Positions 1 to 7,750 of a DNA stretch of 22,237 nt are shown here, in pieces. Numbering within the stretch: the first letter of the stretch is position 1; each line of letters begins with the position of its first letter. This DNA is from a virus. The notes under the pieces are model-generated. The model saw only the letters and a list, made by a program, of their open reading frames with translations, made no database searches and was not told the origin of the DNA. Location: positions 1-22,237 of the IMG/VR virus record IMGVR_UViG_3300027915_000003; one strand, written 5' to 3'. The position numbers and the translations under genes were made by a program.

Positions 1-993
1 GGCGCGAATTGCGCGCCTGATGATGATCCTGAAAACAATCCAGAGGAAGGCGACACGGACGAAACAGACATCGCGGCGGGCAAAGCCATCAAGGGGATTA
101 TGGATAATCCGCAATGGTACGCCAGTCACGAGTGTGGAGATATTATGCAAGCGTCAAGTGCGCTGCAAACAATCGCCATGCTCATTCAATCGGAACTCTC
201 GGAAGAGGACGAGGACGACGCGGATATTGCCATGCTCTGCGATGCCGCGCGCACGCTGCTGAAGTTCATCGGTGGCGAATTGGACGAATTGGAGGGCGCG
301 GCGGGCGATGCGGCGGATAATGCCAGCATGGGGCCGATGAATAAAGCCGTAAGCGATGACTGGCTCCATATCCAGGGCGGCGCAATCAAGGCCATGGCCG
401 ATAGCGACGATATTGGCGGCTATGCTGTGCTGTTTGGAGATGCAGCCAATCACGACATTGAGAAAGACTATTACACCAAGTCTACGAACTTTTGGATTGA
501 TGACTTTGGGTGGCCGCGTCCAATCACCTATCACCACGGCATGGACGCCGCGACACGCGACGATCCTGTAATCGGTCATTGGACAAAGGCGACGATTGAT
601 GATACCGGCGTGTGGCTCGACGGGCAGTTAAATCGGGCACACGCCTATTATAAGGCCATAAAACAACTTGCGGCGCGTGGCTATTTGAAGCTGAGTAGCG
701 ATAGCGCGCCGCAATGGGTACAACGTGAGAAGCAGCCGAATGGGGCAAACTTCGTCAAGCGATGGCCCATGATCACGGCGTCATGCACCGTCACGCCAAT
801 GGAGCCACGCATGATGCCCGTAGAAGTTAAGGCGTATCTAGCCGAACTCGGCTATGAAACGATAGATGACAGTCCAGAGGCGATCAATCCTGATGCTGCA
901 AGGCGCGACGGCGTAAAGGCGGCTGAGAGCGAGCGAGCGCGGCGGCTGTTGCTGGAACTCGAACTACTGCAACTCGAAATGGAGACAGCATGA
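1..993 (+). CDS. Prohead (head maturation) protease, HK97/U35-like, 5' partial
   Basis: Likely the protease that cleaves the capsid protein N-terminal domain and scaffold during head maturation. Residue numbers here count from the ATG at 100. The beta-rich protease core spans about 85-240, with the YHHG histidines at 145-146 and the serine region LSSDS at 198-202, which fit the His and Ser of the family's active site. The segment ending in MITASCTVTPMEPR is typical of the family's C-terminal core. The frame stays open without a stop back to base 1, and residues encoded before base 100 are acidic, like the following N-terminal stretch, so the true start probably lies upstream. ATG at 100 has an AAGGGG close by and is a possible alternative start. 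It overlaps the capsid gene by ATGA. The family call rests on motif recognition only. Confidence 0.82.
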   Translation, partial: GANCAPDDDPENNPEEGDTDETDIAAGKAIKGIMDNPQWYASHECGDIMQASSALQTIAMLIQSELSEEDEDDADIAMLCDAARTLLKFIGGELDELEGAAGDAADNASMGPMNKAVSDDWLHIQGGAIKAMADSDDIGGYAVLFGDAANHDIEKDYYTKSTNFWIDDFGWPRPITYHHGMDAATRDDPVIGHWTKATIDDTGVWLDGQLNRAHAYYKAIKQLAARGYLKLSSDSAPQWVQREKQPNGANFVKRWPMITASCTVTPMEPRMMPVEVKAYLAELGYETIDDSPEAINPDAARRDGVKAAESERARRLLLELELLQLEMETA

Positions 994-2423
994 CCGCAGG
1001 AGCATCCACGGTCAGCGACTTCGTCAAGCTCTCGCAAGCGGCAATCATCGCGGGCGACCTGGACGCAGCCGAGACCTATAAGAAGCAAGCCTTTGCCCTC
1101 AAAGGGCTGATGGATGAGTTTACCCCCAAGGTAGACGCATCGCAGCGGCTTGATATGGGCAATGGGCAGCCGGACGCGGGCGACGCGCAGCAGAGCGCGC
1201 AGAACGCGGCAATTAAGGCGTGGTACGCCGAGAGTGTCGGCGGCAAGGAGATCGATAAGGATATTGAAGTCGTGCTGGCGGATATGTACGGCGGCAACTA
1301 CCGCGCCGTGCGCTATCAGAAAGCGGCAGACTTCACCCGCTGGATCAGAAGTGGCAACTACAATCCGGCGCTGAAAAGCCTGGTCGTGTACACGCCTGAG
1401 CAGATTATGCTGGAGCTGGCCGGCGGCATGAGCGTTGCCGATCTCAAGGCGGCGCAAAAGGCCACGCAAGTGGAGAGCCAGGACACGAGTGGCGGATATC
1501 TTGTGCCGGAGGACTTTCGCGATAGCGTCGTGACCCGCTTGCAGGGCTTGACGCAAATGCGCAGCGTGGCAGAGACGATCACCACGGCCAGCGACCGCGT
1601 GACGATGCCGGTATCCGATGGCGGCGATGATCGCTATACCGGCTCGGTGCGCGTGTTCAAGGTCGATGAAAGTCCGACGAGTACACAAGCCGCAACGAAC
1701 GCGCTGTTCAGTCAAACGACTGTGCCGGTTTACACGATCATGGCAAGTGTCGCAGTGTCCAAGAACCTGATCGATGATAGCCGGGGATCGTCGGCTATTC
1801 TGCCGTATCTCAATTCGCAGTTCAGCGCGGCGTATTCCATCTTTGAAGATGAGCAGTTCATCGTCGGCAACGGCATTGCCGGGCCGCAAGGAATCTTGAA
1901 AGATGCGACCACAGGCGGGCCGTATGTGTTCAGCTATGGCTCGATTGCGACGGCGGTATCCGGCGCGGCAACGTCCATTCTGGGCGACGCCATTCGCAAC
2001 ACACCGTACGCGATTGCCAGCCAGTATCGGCAGGCCGGTTGCAAGTGGTTCATGAGCCGTGGTAGCGTCCGTGTCATGAAGACGTTGAAAGACGGCACAG
2101 GCGACTATCTGTGGAGCGACCGCAATCAGCAGTTGCAGAACGGGCAGCCGACGAAGCTCGAGGGTTACGACATTGCAGAAACGGAAGTGCTCGCTTCTCC
2201 GTCAACGAACACGAGCACAACATACACCGCGAACGTGTATCCGATCCTGTTTGTCGCGAAAGGCTCATACCTGATCGTCGATAAGGCCGGCGGTATGGAC
2301 GTTCAGCGCTACGATGACAGCACCACGGCCAAAGCGAATAGCATCGTGCTGGTTATGCGGCGTCGTGTCGGTGGGCAGGTTCTGTTGCCTTGGGGTATCG
2401 CCGCTATGAAAGTCTCAACGTAG
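990..2423 (+). CDS. Major capsid protein, HK97 fold
   Basis: Forms the icosahedral head shell. The 477-residue product has an N-terminal region of about 160 residues (helical at first, charged, Ala-rich) that probably acts as the internal scaffolding (delta) domain removed by the upstream protease. The HK97-type shell domain follows from about residue 160, beginning with SGGYLVPEDFRDSVV (167-181), a typical start for this fold. The segments VPVYTIMASVAVSKNLIDDS and FEDEQFIVGNGIAGPQGIL match the E-loop/P-domain helix and the conserved G-N-G...P-G-I-L pattern. The start overlaps the protease stop (ATGA). The protease-capsid order is standard. The exact cleavage site cannot be read from sequence; a point shortly before residue 165 is inferred. 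Confidence 0.93.
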   Translation: MTAGASTVSDFVKLSQAAIIAGDLDAAETYKKQAFALKGLMDEFTPKVDASQRLDMGNGQPDAGDAQQSAQNAAIKAWYAESVGGKEIDKDIEVVLADMYGGNYRAVRYQKAADFTRWIRSGNYNPALKSLVVYTPEQIMLELAGGMSVADLKAAQKATQVESQDTSGGYLVPEDFRDSVVTRLQGLTQMRSVAETITTASDRVTMPVSDGGDDRYTGSVRVFKVDESPTSTQAATNALFSQTTVPVYTIMASVAVSKNLIDDSRGSSAILPYLNSQFSAAYSIFEDEQFIVGNGIAGPQGILKDATTGGPYVFSYGSIATAVSGAATSILGDAIRNTPYAIASQYRQAGCKWFMSRGSVRVMKTLKDGTGDYLWSDRNQQLQNGQPTKLEGYDIAETEVLASPSTNTSTTYTANVYPILFVAKGSYLIVDKAGGMDVQRYDDSTTAKANSIVLVMRRRVGGQVLLPWGIAAMKVST

Positions 2424-2436
2424 AAAGGAGGGCACA

Positions 2437-2889
2437 ATGGGCGTTCACAATATTGGAGAGAACAGCCGATGGGTTGTCCTCAGTTCGGGCACGTTTGTCA
2501 ATCAGCTCACGATTGGCGGCACGGCGGCGGGCGTGATCTATGCCGGCGACTTCGAGTATCACATGGGCGTCTTTGTCGGCACAATCGCAAACAACGGCAC
2601 GCTGGCCGTGTGGGGCTGCACGAACAGTGGCGGGAGTAATCCTTCGCTGCTGCAATCCATGACCTTCGGATCAGGCAGCGGCGTGCCGGCTATCGAGTTC
2701 AAAGCCAGTGCGCTTTCCAGCCTTGCGGCTGGCACGGCATGGCCGTACTTCACGGTGAGCGGCACGGTGGAGAATGGCGGGACGTGGCGCGGGGCGCTTG
2801 CTGTCCTCTCGACATGGCCGCGCAACTACGGCGGCAGTGCTACCACGTTTGGGAGCTATCTTGCGTATGGCACGGCTGGGCTGCTGTAG
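2437..2889 (+). CDS. Small beta-rich virion protein, possible capsid decoration protein
   Basis: The 150-residue product follows the capsid gene by 13 bases, with a very strong ribosome site (AAAGGAGGG) before the ATG. It has few charged residues and is rich in Gly, Thr, Ser, Ala and aromatic residues (VVLSSGTF, YHMGVFVGTI, GTLAVWGCTN), which suggests a compact beta-sandwich. Position directly after the capsid gene and the expected high translation fit a head decoration or cement protein. No family was recognised, so the function is inferred from place and composition only. Confidence 0.62.
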   Translation: MGVHNIGENSRWVVLSSGTFVNQLTIGGTAAGVIYAGDFEYHMGVFVGTIANNGTLAVWGCTNSGGSNPSLLQSMTFGSGSGVPAIEFKASALSSLAAGTAWPYFTVSGTVENGGTWRGALAVLSTWPRNYGGSATTFGSYLAYGTAGLL

Positions 2890-2904
2890 AAAGGAGATGC
2901 CAGA

Positions 2905-3486
2905 ATGTCCTATAACACTCCTGTACGGCATCTTCAGATGGGGTCAACGCTTGAAGTCGGGCCGAGTGGATCGGTATCCGTGATCTCAGGCGGGTCGATC
3001 TTGGTCGCGGCTGGCGCGGTGCTATCGGTCGCAGGGTCGGTGGTCATTCAGGCTGGCGGCGCGTTTAACAACGCCGCCGGGACAAGCACGAGCGGCGGGC
3101 TTGCGATTATTTCCAGCGGTGGCACGCATCTCTATCAGGCGGGCGGTAGTTTACAAGTGGCGGCGGGCGGCGCGATCAACGTCGCCGGCACGTCAGGCTT
3201 CAGCGCGCCGGCTGGCATTACGCTGGGTGGCACAGTCGGCAAGTGGGCCTTTGGCACGCTCGGACTAGCGTCGGGTATCGGATCGGCGGCAACTGGCCTC
3301 ACAACCGTGATTAGTGCCGTTGCTGTACCGATCTCTGGCGTGCAAGGTGGTCTCGGATCGCTATCCAGTCTGGTTGTGGATAACGCCGGATTTAGTGCGG
3401 GATCAGTGATCTTTCGTGGACTGGCGGGTACACTTGCATTCAGCGGTGCGGGCGGCACGGTCGCATGGTTCGCAATGGGCGTGTAG
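2905..3486 (+). CDS. Gly/Ala/Ser-rich repetitive virion protein
   Basis: The 193-residue product is preceded by a strong site (AAAGGAG). Residues about 13-105 consist of short degenerate repeats of the type SGGSILVAAGAVLSVAG and QAGGSLQVAAGG, with alternating hydrophobic and small residues and regularly placed glycines. This is the pattern of a stacked beta-solenoid or beta-roll. The C-terminal half (about 105-193) is less repetitive but still Gly-rich and hydrophobic, with very few charges. It shares the RBS style and composition of its upstream neighbour and probably forms part of the head surface or fibres. No named family was recognised. Confidence 0.6.
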   Translation: MSYNTPVRHLQMGSTLEVGPSGSVSVISGGSILVAAGAVLSVAGSVVIQAGGAFNNAAGTSTSGGLAIISSGGTHLYQAGGSLQVAAGGAINVAGTSGFSAPAGITLGGTVGKWAFGTLGLASGIGSAATGLTTVISAVAVPISGVQGGLGSLSSLVVDNAGFSAGSVIFRGLAGTLAFSGAGGTVAWFAMGV

Positions 3487-3498
3487 GATCGGACAAAC

Positions 3499-3523
3499 GG
3501 CGCGCGGATCATCACCGCGCGCC
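3499..3523 (+). terminator. GC-rich hairpin between virion genes (terminator or processing site)
   Basis: A perfect 9-bp stem, GGCGCGCGG (3499-3507) with CCGCGCGCC (3515-3523), has a 7-base loop and is followed by only three T residues. It lies 13 bases after the stop of the Gly-rich gene and 15 bases before the next ATG. The short T tract makes it a weak terminator or an mRNA-stabilising hairpin that may lower expression downstream of the capsid genes. Confidence 0.6.
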
Positions 3524-3538
3524 TTTGGAGCATAGACA

Positions 3539-3910
3539 ATGGCAAACGATCAGGACTTTGCACCACGTCTCGGCACAGCCTTAGCGACCTTTGCACAGAA
3601 CGGCACAATCAGTAGTCGCGTGCTATTGCAAGGGAAGCTCGTGGGGTTGTACAGCGACAACTATCCCGTTGCGGCGGGGTCAATCGACTTCTATTCCTCA
3701 TTCAATCCGAGTGGCACTGGATATCCCGTGCAGACGCCTGACGGGACGGTGCTGAAGCTCTCGGCATTCGGCGCGGGCACGCTGTACTCTTTCGGCCAAA
3801 CGCCGCAGTTCACCAATCCGCTCGGCTTTGTCGGCTTGCGGGTCGGCACGGCTGGCACGGCTACGACGGCAGCGGGCGGCACGATTGTGCTGATTTGCGA
3901 GGAACGATAA
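3539..3910 (+). CDS. Hypothetical virion-region protein
   Basis: The 123-residue protein has GGAG about 9 bases before the ATG. The sequence is beta-rich, with many Gly, Thr and aromatic residues (VGLYSDNYPVAAGSIDFYSS, LGFVGLRVGTAGTATTAAGG) and ends in a likely beta strand, IVLICEER. It has the same compositional style as its neighbours and probably belongs to the virion surface set. Its stop TAA is followed immediately by the ATG of the hexapeptide-repeat gene, so the two are translationally coupled. I do not recognise a family. Confidence 0.6.
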   Translation: MANDQDFAPRLGTALATFAQNGTISSRVLLQGKLVGLYSDNYPVAAGSIDFYSSFNPSGTGYPVQTPDGTVLKLSAFGAGTLYSFGQTPQFTNPLGFVGLRVGTAGTATTAAGGTIVLICEER

Positions 3911-4750
3911 ATGGCAACAGGCACCGTCCAATTCCAGTTTGGCACACTTTCCACACCGCCGCCTGGACTGGCAGTTATGGCCGATGCGGTCAATGATAGC
4001 TCGTTTGGCGCGGGTAGCGTGCAATACATTAAGATCATGGACGGCGCGGCGGGCGGGACAGCCAAGGCCGGCGTCGGCGCAAAGGGGTTAGCCGTTGATA
4101 CTGGCACGGTGCAAGTACTCGGCAGCATTCAGAGCGTCGGCACAAATCAGGCGCTCGGCACATTCCAGACATTCGGCACAAGCCAGGTACTTGGCTCAGT
4201 GCAAGGTGTCGGTACATTCCAGGTGTTAGGGAGCGTTCAAACCGTAGGAACCTCACAAGTGCTGGGCAGCGTCCAGACAGTCGGTACGTCGCAAGTACTC
4301 GGCACGGTGCAACTTGTTTCGATTGGCACGCAACAGGTACTCGGATCGGTTCAGACTGTAGGAACAAGTCAAGTCTTAGGCAGCGTACAGCCGGTAGGAA
4401 CCGTACAGGCGTTAGGCACGGTGCGCGTAATCCCATCGTCGCTGATTGGTGAGAACTTCTTTGGTACGCTCTTTACGGCTGGGCAGGCAAATGGCACGCT
4501 GGTAGCAGCTCCCGCGCAAGGCACGTTTGTGCGTGTGTGGGATATGATGGTATCAGGCAGCGCGGCGGGTACGGCCATGATCGTGATCGGCAATGGTACA
4601 ATCTTTGCGCCGGGGGTGTTTGCGGCGAATGGCGGCTTTGTGTTTAACTCATCGCGCGGTGTTCGCACGCATGGCACGAGCCAGGACATCATGTTTAATT
4701 CCACAAGTGGCACATGGGGCGTGAGCGTCAATTACAGCTTGGAAACGTAA
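3911..4750 (+). CDS. Hexapeptide-repeat fibrous virion protein
   Basis: The 279-residue protein has three parts. An N-terminal part (1-64) is followed by 18 tandem hexapeptides at residues 65-174 of consensus [LV]-G-[ST]-x-Q-x, with one two-residue insertion (SI) after the twelfth. A beta-rich C-terminal domain (175-279) follows. The repeat resembles the left-handed beta-helix hexapeptide ([LIV]-[GAED]-x-x-[STAV]-x), with Gln where a small residue is usual. A beta-solenoid or beta-spiral shaft with a C-terminal knob is the natural reading, as in phage fibres or head spikes. The ATG directly follows the previous stop, and the gene is followed directly by the LamG gene. The fibre role is inferred. 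Confidence 0.65.
   Translation: MATGTVQFQFGTLSTPPPGLAVMADAVNDSSFGAGSVQYIKIMDGAAGGTAKAGVGAKGLAVDTGTVQVLGSIQSVGTNQALGTFQTFGTSQVLGSVQGVGTFQVLGSVQTVGTSQVLGSVQTVGTSQVLGTVQLVSIGTQQVLGSVQTVGTSQVLGSVQPVGTVQALGTVRVIPSSLIGENFFGTLFTAGQANGTLVAAPAQGTFVRVWDMMVSGSAAGTAMIVIGNGTIFAPGVFAANGGFVFNSSRGVRTHGTSQDIMFNSTSGTWGVSVNYSLET
4103..4432 (+). repeat. 18-nt coding repeats, hexapeptide [LV]-G-[ST]-x-Q-x
   Basis: Eighteen consecutive 18-base units encode peptides such as GTSQVL, GSVQTV and GTVQAL. The peptide GTSQVL occurs four times, each encoded differently (GGCACAAGCCAGGTACTT, GGAACCTCACAAGTGCTG, GGTACGTCGCAAGTACTC, GGAACAAGTCAAGTCTTA). The peptide is conserved while the DNA is not. Confidence 0.9.
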
Positions 4751-5452
4751 ATGCTCGGCAAGTATTTTCGTGGAAATACGCTACTCAACGGGCTAGTGGC
4801 GTATTGGAAACTCGAAGAGTCCAGCGGGACGCGCGTAGACGCCACTGGAAGAGGAAATGACCTTGCACCGCAAGCCACACCAGGTAATACAACGGGGCGT
4901 GTCGGCAATGCGGTGCAGCTCACGAGCGCATCATCGCAGTTTTTGAACAGTGCCAGTACCGCTGATCTGACGATGGGGGATTTCGATTTTACGTTTGCGT
5001 TCTGGGTTTGGGGCGATACCGTAACACCACAAAAATATGCCATGTCCAAATGGACATCGAGCGGCGTGGAAGAATATTCCGTGTTAATCGATACAGGAAA
5101 CCGTTTCAAGTTTTACATCGCAAACTTTGCAAAAGTAGTCAGTGCTGATAACTTCGGCGCACCGAGCATCAGCACTTGGTATTTTGTTGTGTGTCAGCAT
5201 GACGCGGCGAACGATCTTATAAAAATAAGCGTCAACGATGGCACAATGAATACCGCTGCCACGGCAGGCGCATTTCCTGCGGTCGGTGTAGAAGGATTCG
5301 CCATCGGCAGCGCTAAATCATCTGCGTTTAATGTGGGATGGAATGGGCGCATTGATGAGTTTGGGATATGGAAACGACTGCTCACAGCGGCAGAGATCAC
5401 ATCGATGTATAATGGAGGGAGCGGGATTACATACCCGTTTATAGGAACCTAG
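4751..5452 (+). CDS. LamG / concanavalin A-like lectin domain protein
   Basis: The 233-residue protein consists almost entirely of one LamG (laminin G-like, ConA-like) jelly-roll domain. Hallmarks are LVAYWKLEESSGTRVDATGRGNDL at the start (15-38), the middle strand DFTFAFWVWG (79-88), STWYFVVCQHD (141-151), and the closing GRIDEFGIWKRLLTAAEI (199-216). In phages, such domains bind glycans as fibre or decoration proteins. Here it sits in the head module, directly after the hexapeptide-repeat gene (TAA then ATG), and may be a companion binding module. Its ligand cannot be predicted. Confidence 0.82.
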   Translation: MLGKYFRGNTLLNGLVAYWKLEESSGTRVDATGRGNDLAPQATPGNTTGRVGNAVQLTSASSQFLNSASTADLTMGDFDFTFAFWVWGDTVTPQKYAMSKWTSSGVEEYSVLIDTGNRFKFYIANFAKVVSADNFGAPSISTWYFVVCQHDAANDLIKISVNDGTMNTAATAGAFPAVGVEGFAIGSAKSSAFNVGWNGRIDEFGIWKRLLTAAEITSMYNGGSGITYPFIGT

Positions 5453-6645
5453 TGTACAAATTATACAAACTCATCACCATACTGGCCGTCATCCTAACGA
5501 TTTTAATTCTCCCACCGCCGCAGCCCGCAGGGGCGTGCGTCTTTTCTGATGGCACGAACATTCCCGCTGATCTCACCACGGCGCAGGCTGGATCACACTG
5601 CCTGGAGATAAGCGCCGGCACGTTCACCATCGCGCCTACAGGCGGCGATTGGCTGAGTGTAATCATGCCGAACGTAGAGATCAGGGGCGCAGGCCAGGGG
5701 AAGACCATTATCCAGACGCAGGGTATCACGCTTACGAATAACCTGTATCTGATCGATGTACATGCGGCAAATACGTATGTGCATGATCTGACGATCCAGA
5801 TCGGCGCGGGCTATCGCACCGGCTACGAAGTTGGCGGTATCCTGGCAAATTTGGGCGCACTCCAAACGATGATCCAGCGTGTGGAGATCGTGGGCGGCTA
5901 CACCGGCAATGGCGGTAACGGTTTTGGCATCGGCATGTATCAGCCGTGGGATCAGAATGGCGGGCGGCAGGGCAATACCGTGCGCGATTGCTACGTGCAT
6001 GACTCGCCAAGCACAGGGATTGGTGTGGCGTCGAATGAAAATAAACTGCTGCATAACCATATTGCCAGAGTAGGGACAACCCCACTCCAACACGGTTTCT
6101 ACGCTCAGGGCGGCTACAACCTGTACGACGGCAACCTTGTGGAGAATGCGAGCGGGTACAGCTTCCATGCATGGAAGAAAATTCCTAATCTTGATGCAAG
6201 CGGGGATCGCTATGTCAATAATGTGAGTATTGATCCTGGATTCCAGCACATGATTGTCTCAGGGCTGAACAATACGAGTAATCCCGCATTTCCCAATGGG
6301 AAGCCATTGACCAGGAATGTGACCATAACGGGCAACCTGTTTCGCAATACGGGCGGGCGCTTCGCGGCAGGCGTCGTGTCTGATGTGCCGGCCCTGATCG
6401 ACGGCAACACGTTCGAGGATGTGCTGAAAACGGGCGCGCAAACGATTGGGATTAGCACAACGGCTTCCAGCTCGATTGTGTCCAATAATCGCCTAACCGG
6501 AAGCGTGGCGGCGAATGGCGGCGGCACGATTCAGATCAACGCGCCGTCCATCGTAACAGGAAACTACATCGACAACCCTGGCACCTACCAGCCGTTTTTT
6601 GGCGATACGCGGGGATCGGTTATCGCAAATAATTTGGTGCGCTAA
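5452..6645 (+). CDS. Secreted right-handed parallel beta-helix (pectate-lyase-like fold) protein
   Basis: The 397-residue protein starts at GTG 5452, which overlaps the previous TAG by one base. Residues about 4-20 form a hydrophobic segment (LYKLITILAVILTILIL) followed by PPPQPAGAC, so it has a signal peptide or membrane anchor. C29 and C50 could form a disulphide. From about residue 65 onward, short repeats of the PbH1 type appear (YLIDVHAANTYVHDLTIQ, NTVRDCYVHDSPSTGIGV, RNVTITGNLFRNTGG, IVSNNRLTGS, IVTGNYIDNP), which mark a right-handed beta-helix like polysaccharide lyases and tail spikes. It may be a depolymerase or a glycan-binding spike. Catalytic residues cannot be assigned. A signal peptide is unusual for a virion protein. 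Confidence 0.78.
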   Translation: MYKLYKLITILAVILTILILPPPQPAGACVFSDGTNIPADLTTAQAGSHCLEISAGTFTIAPTGGDWLSVIMPNVEIRGAGQGKTIIQTQGITLTNNLYLIDVHAANTYVHDLTIQIGAGYRTGYEVGGILANLGALQTMIQRVEIVGGYTGNGGNGFGIGMYQPWDQNGGRQGNTVRDCYVHDSPSTGIGVASNENKLLHNHIARVGTTPLQHGFYAQGGYNLYDGNLVENASGYSFHAWKKIPNLDASGDRYVNNVSIDPGFQHMIVSGLNNTSNPAFPNGKPLTRNVTITGNLFRNTGGRFAAGVVSDVPALIDGNTFEDVLKTGAQTIGISTTASSSIVSNNRLTGSVAANGGGTIQINAPSIVTGNYIDNPGTYQPFFGDTRGSVIANNLVR

Positions 6646-6788
6646 TGTTGCTTCTCTGGACAAGCGCGGGCATCTTTATCCCGCCAGCACCGCCAATCCG
6701 CGCCTATGCAACGATCTCGTTCGCGCTGAACAATGATGGCGCGCTTTCGCTCAGTCTGCCGAATGACGCAGAAGGATCGGTACAATAA
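6645..6788 (+). CDS. Small hypothetical protein (47 aa)
   Basis: This short frame fits exactly between its neighbours: the ATG overlaps the previous TAA (TAATG) and its own TAA overlaps the next ATG. The product starts MLLLWTSAGIFIPPAPP and then has FALNNDGALSLSLPNDAEGS. The hydrophobic, Pro-rich N-terminus could be a membrane or packing segment. The perfect coupling on both sides is the main support that it is real. The function is unknown. Confidence 0.55.
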   Translation: MLLLWTSAGIFIPPAPPIRAYATISFALNNDGALSLSLPNDAEGSVQ

Positions 6789-7081
6789 TGGCCTTTTCAT
6801 GCGACGTGGGCGATATTCCGTACATCGTCTGTACGTTTACAAACGCGGGCGGCACGCTGATCGATCCGACCACGATCACGCTCTATCTCGAAAAGCCGAG
6901 TGGTACAATCGGCACATACACCTATGCCAGCGGCAGTGTCGTTCGTCCAGCGGCAGGCACATACACGTTTAATGGCACGGCAACAGAAGCGGGATACTGG
7001 AATGTGCGATGGGTAGGCGACGGCGCGGCTATTGCCGCGCAGCAAGGCCGCTACTTTGTGCGACAGGTGAATACTACATGA
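6788..7081 (+). CDS. Beta-sandwich (Ig-like) hypothetical phage protein
   Basis: The 97-residue protein contains patterns typical of small Ig-like or BppU-N-like beta-sandwich domains found near phage head-tail or baseplate genes: VGDIPYIVCTFTNAGGTLIDP, then TITLYLEKPSGTI, and GYWNVRWVGDG near the end. The ATG overlaps the preceding TAA, and its TGA overlaps the connector ATG (ATGA). A role as a virion accessory or adaptor subunit is likely from context. I do not recognise a specific named family. Confidence 0.6.
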   Translation: MAFSCDVGDIPYIVCTFTNAGGTLIDPTTITLYLEKPSGTIGTYTYASGSVVRPAAGTYTFNGTATEAGYWNVRWVGDGAAIAAQQGRYFVRQVNTT

Positions 7082-7668
7082 GTAGATATGCAAGCCTACC
7101 AGCGCTCATCGATTATTTATCCCCATCGGGCGTGCTGGGCACATACAATGATGGACTGTTGCAAGATAGCCTTGACGAAGCCGAGAGCGCCATTAACGAC
7201 TACACGCGACGGCAGTTCGCAGGTACAGCCGGCACTATTTATGTGAACAGATTTAGTCAACGCTTTGTCAAAAATCAGGCGCTCTATCTCGAAAATGACA
7301 TACACACGCTCGTGAGCCTGACGAATGGGGATAGTCAGAACATACCCGTCGGATCGGTATGGCTAGAGCCGCGCAACGCCGGCCCGCCATATCGATTGCT
7401 CAGGTTGCATTCGGCCTATGTCTACGTTTGGAATACGGATAGTGATGTGATCGTGTCCGGCACATTCGGTTTTAGCACCGTCCCGCCAGCGGCCATAAGC
7501 CGCGCGGCGGTAGAACTGGCAGCGTACTACTTCAGGATTAAGGATGTCGGCCCTCTTGATACCGCTGGCGTGAATGCCGCTGGGGAGGTGATGTATCCCA
7601 AAAACATGCCTGATTATGTGCGGAGTAAGCTAGAGCTGTATCGGAGCCGGAGCGGTGGCATCGTTTGA
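7078..7668 (+). CDS. Head-tail connector (adaptor) protein, gp6-like
   Basis: The 196-residue protein is likely the adaptor ring below the portal. The N-terminal part, YASLPALIDYLSPSG...LLQDSLDEAESAINDYTRR, is the helical start typical of gp6/YqbG-like connectors. The middle has the beta insertion VWLEPRNAGPPYRLLRLHS, and helices AAISRAAVELAAYYFRIKD and YVRSKLELYRSR follow. It starts at ATG 7078 inside an ATGA overlap; an upstream in-frame start is disfavoured by this coupling. Its stop codon lies within the promoter-like motif TTTGACA. It is the last gene of the head block. The family match is by pattern and position. Confidence 0.75.
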   Translation: MSRYASLPALIDYLSPSGVLGTYNDGLLQDSLDEAESAINDYTRRQFAGTAGTIYVNRFSQRFVKNQALYLENDIHTLVSLTNGDSQNIPVGSVWLEPRNAGPPYRLLRLHSAYVYVWNTDSDVIVSGTFGFSTVPPAAISRAAVELAAYYFRIKDVGPLDTAGVNAAGEVMYPKNMPDYVRSKLELYRSRSGGIV

Positions 7669-7683
7669 CAAGCGTGCTATACT
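7665..7683 (+). promoter_or_regulatory. Promoter-like motif A (TTGACA, TGC-TATACT)
   Basis: TTGACA at 7665-7670 and an extended -10, TGC-TATACT, with the hexamer at 7678-7683. The boxes are separated by 7 bases, not the usual 17. Nearly the same motif recurs on both strands at about 8090-8120 and at 15801-15819, always in non-coding gaps. The extended -10 may suffice for transcription, with a start expected near 7690. Confidence 0.5.
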
Positions 7684-7689
7684 ATCGAT

Positions 7690-7750
7690 GAGGGACGCTT
7701 CGGCGTTGTGGGCAATAGGCGAGTGACGGGACGCACTCGCCTATTCTTTT
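7690..7750 (+). ncRNA. Candidate ~60-nt small RNA with cUUCGg hairpin and terminator
   Basis: Downstream of motif A lie a hairpin, ACGC-TTCG-GCGT (7695-7706), whose loop is the very stable cUUCGg tetraloop type, and then the 12-bp terminator stem. The space between motif A and the terminator holds no reading frame of note. A short RNA is one reading; the sequence may instead only be the tail of the head transcript. Confidence 0.3.
7714..7745. terminator. Bidirectional rho-independent terminator
   Basis: A perfect 12-bp stem, AATAGGCGAGTG (7714-7725) with CACTCGCCTATT (7734-7745), has an 8-base loop. It is followed by CTTTT on the + strand; on the minus strand, pairing also begins with the A/T-rich arm. 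It sits between the + strand head operon and the convergent minus-strand gene, whose stop codon (7741-7743) is inside the stem. Confidence 0.85.

Noticed and set aside
154-579. Long minus-strand frames opposite the protease and capsid genes (also 852-1889 and similar)
   Set aside because: They are shadow frames caused by codon bias of strongly supported + strand genes, with no ribosome sites or family patterns.
7322-7334. 12-base match between the fifth spacer-sized segment and the connector gene (GAATGGGGATAG)
   Set aside because: Too short to be meaningful, and no wider similarity is present.
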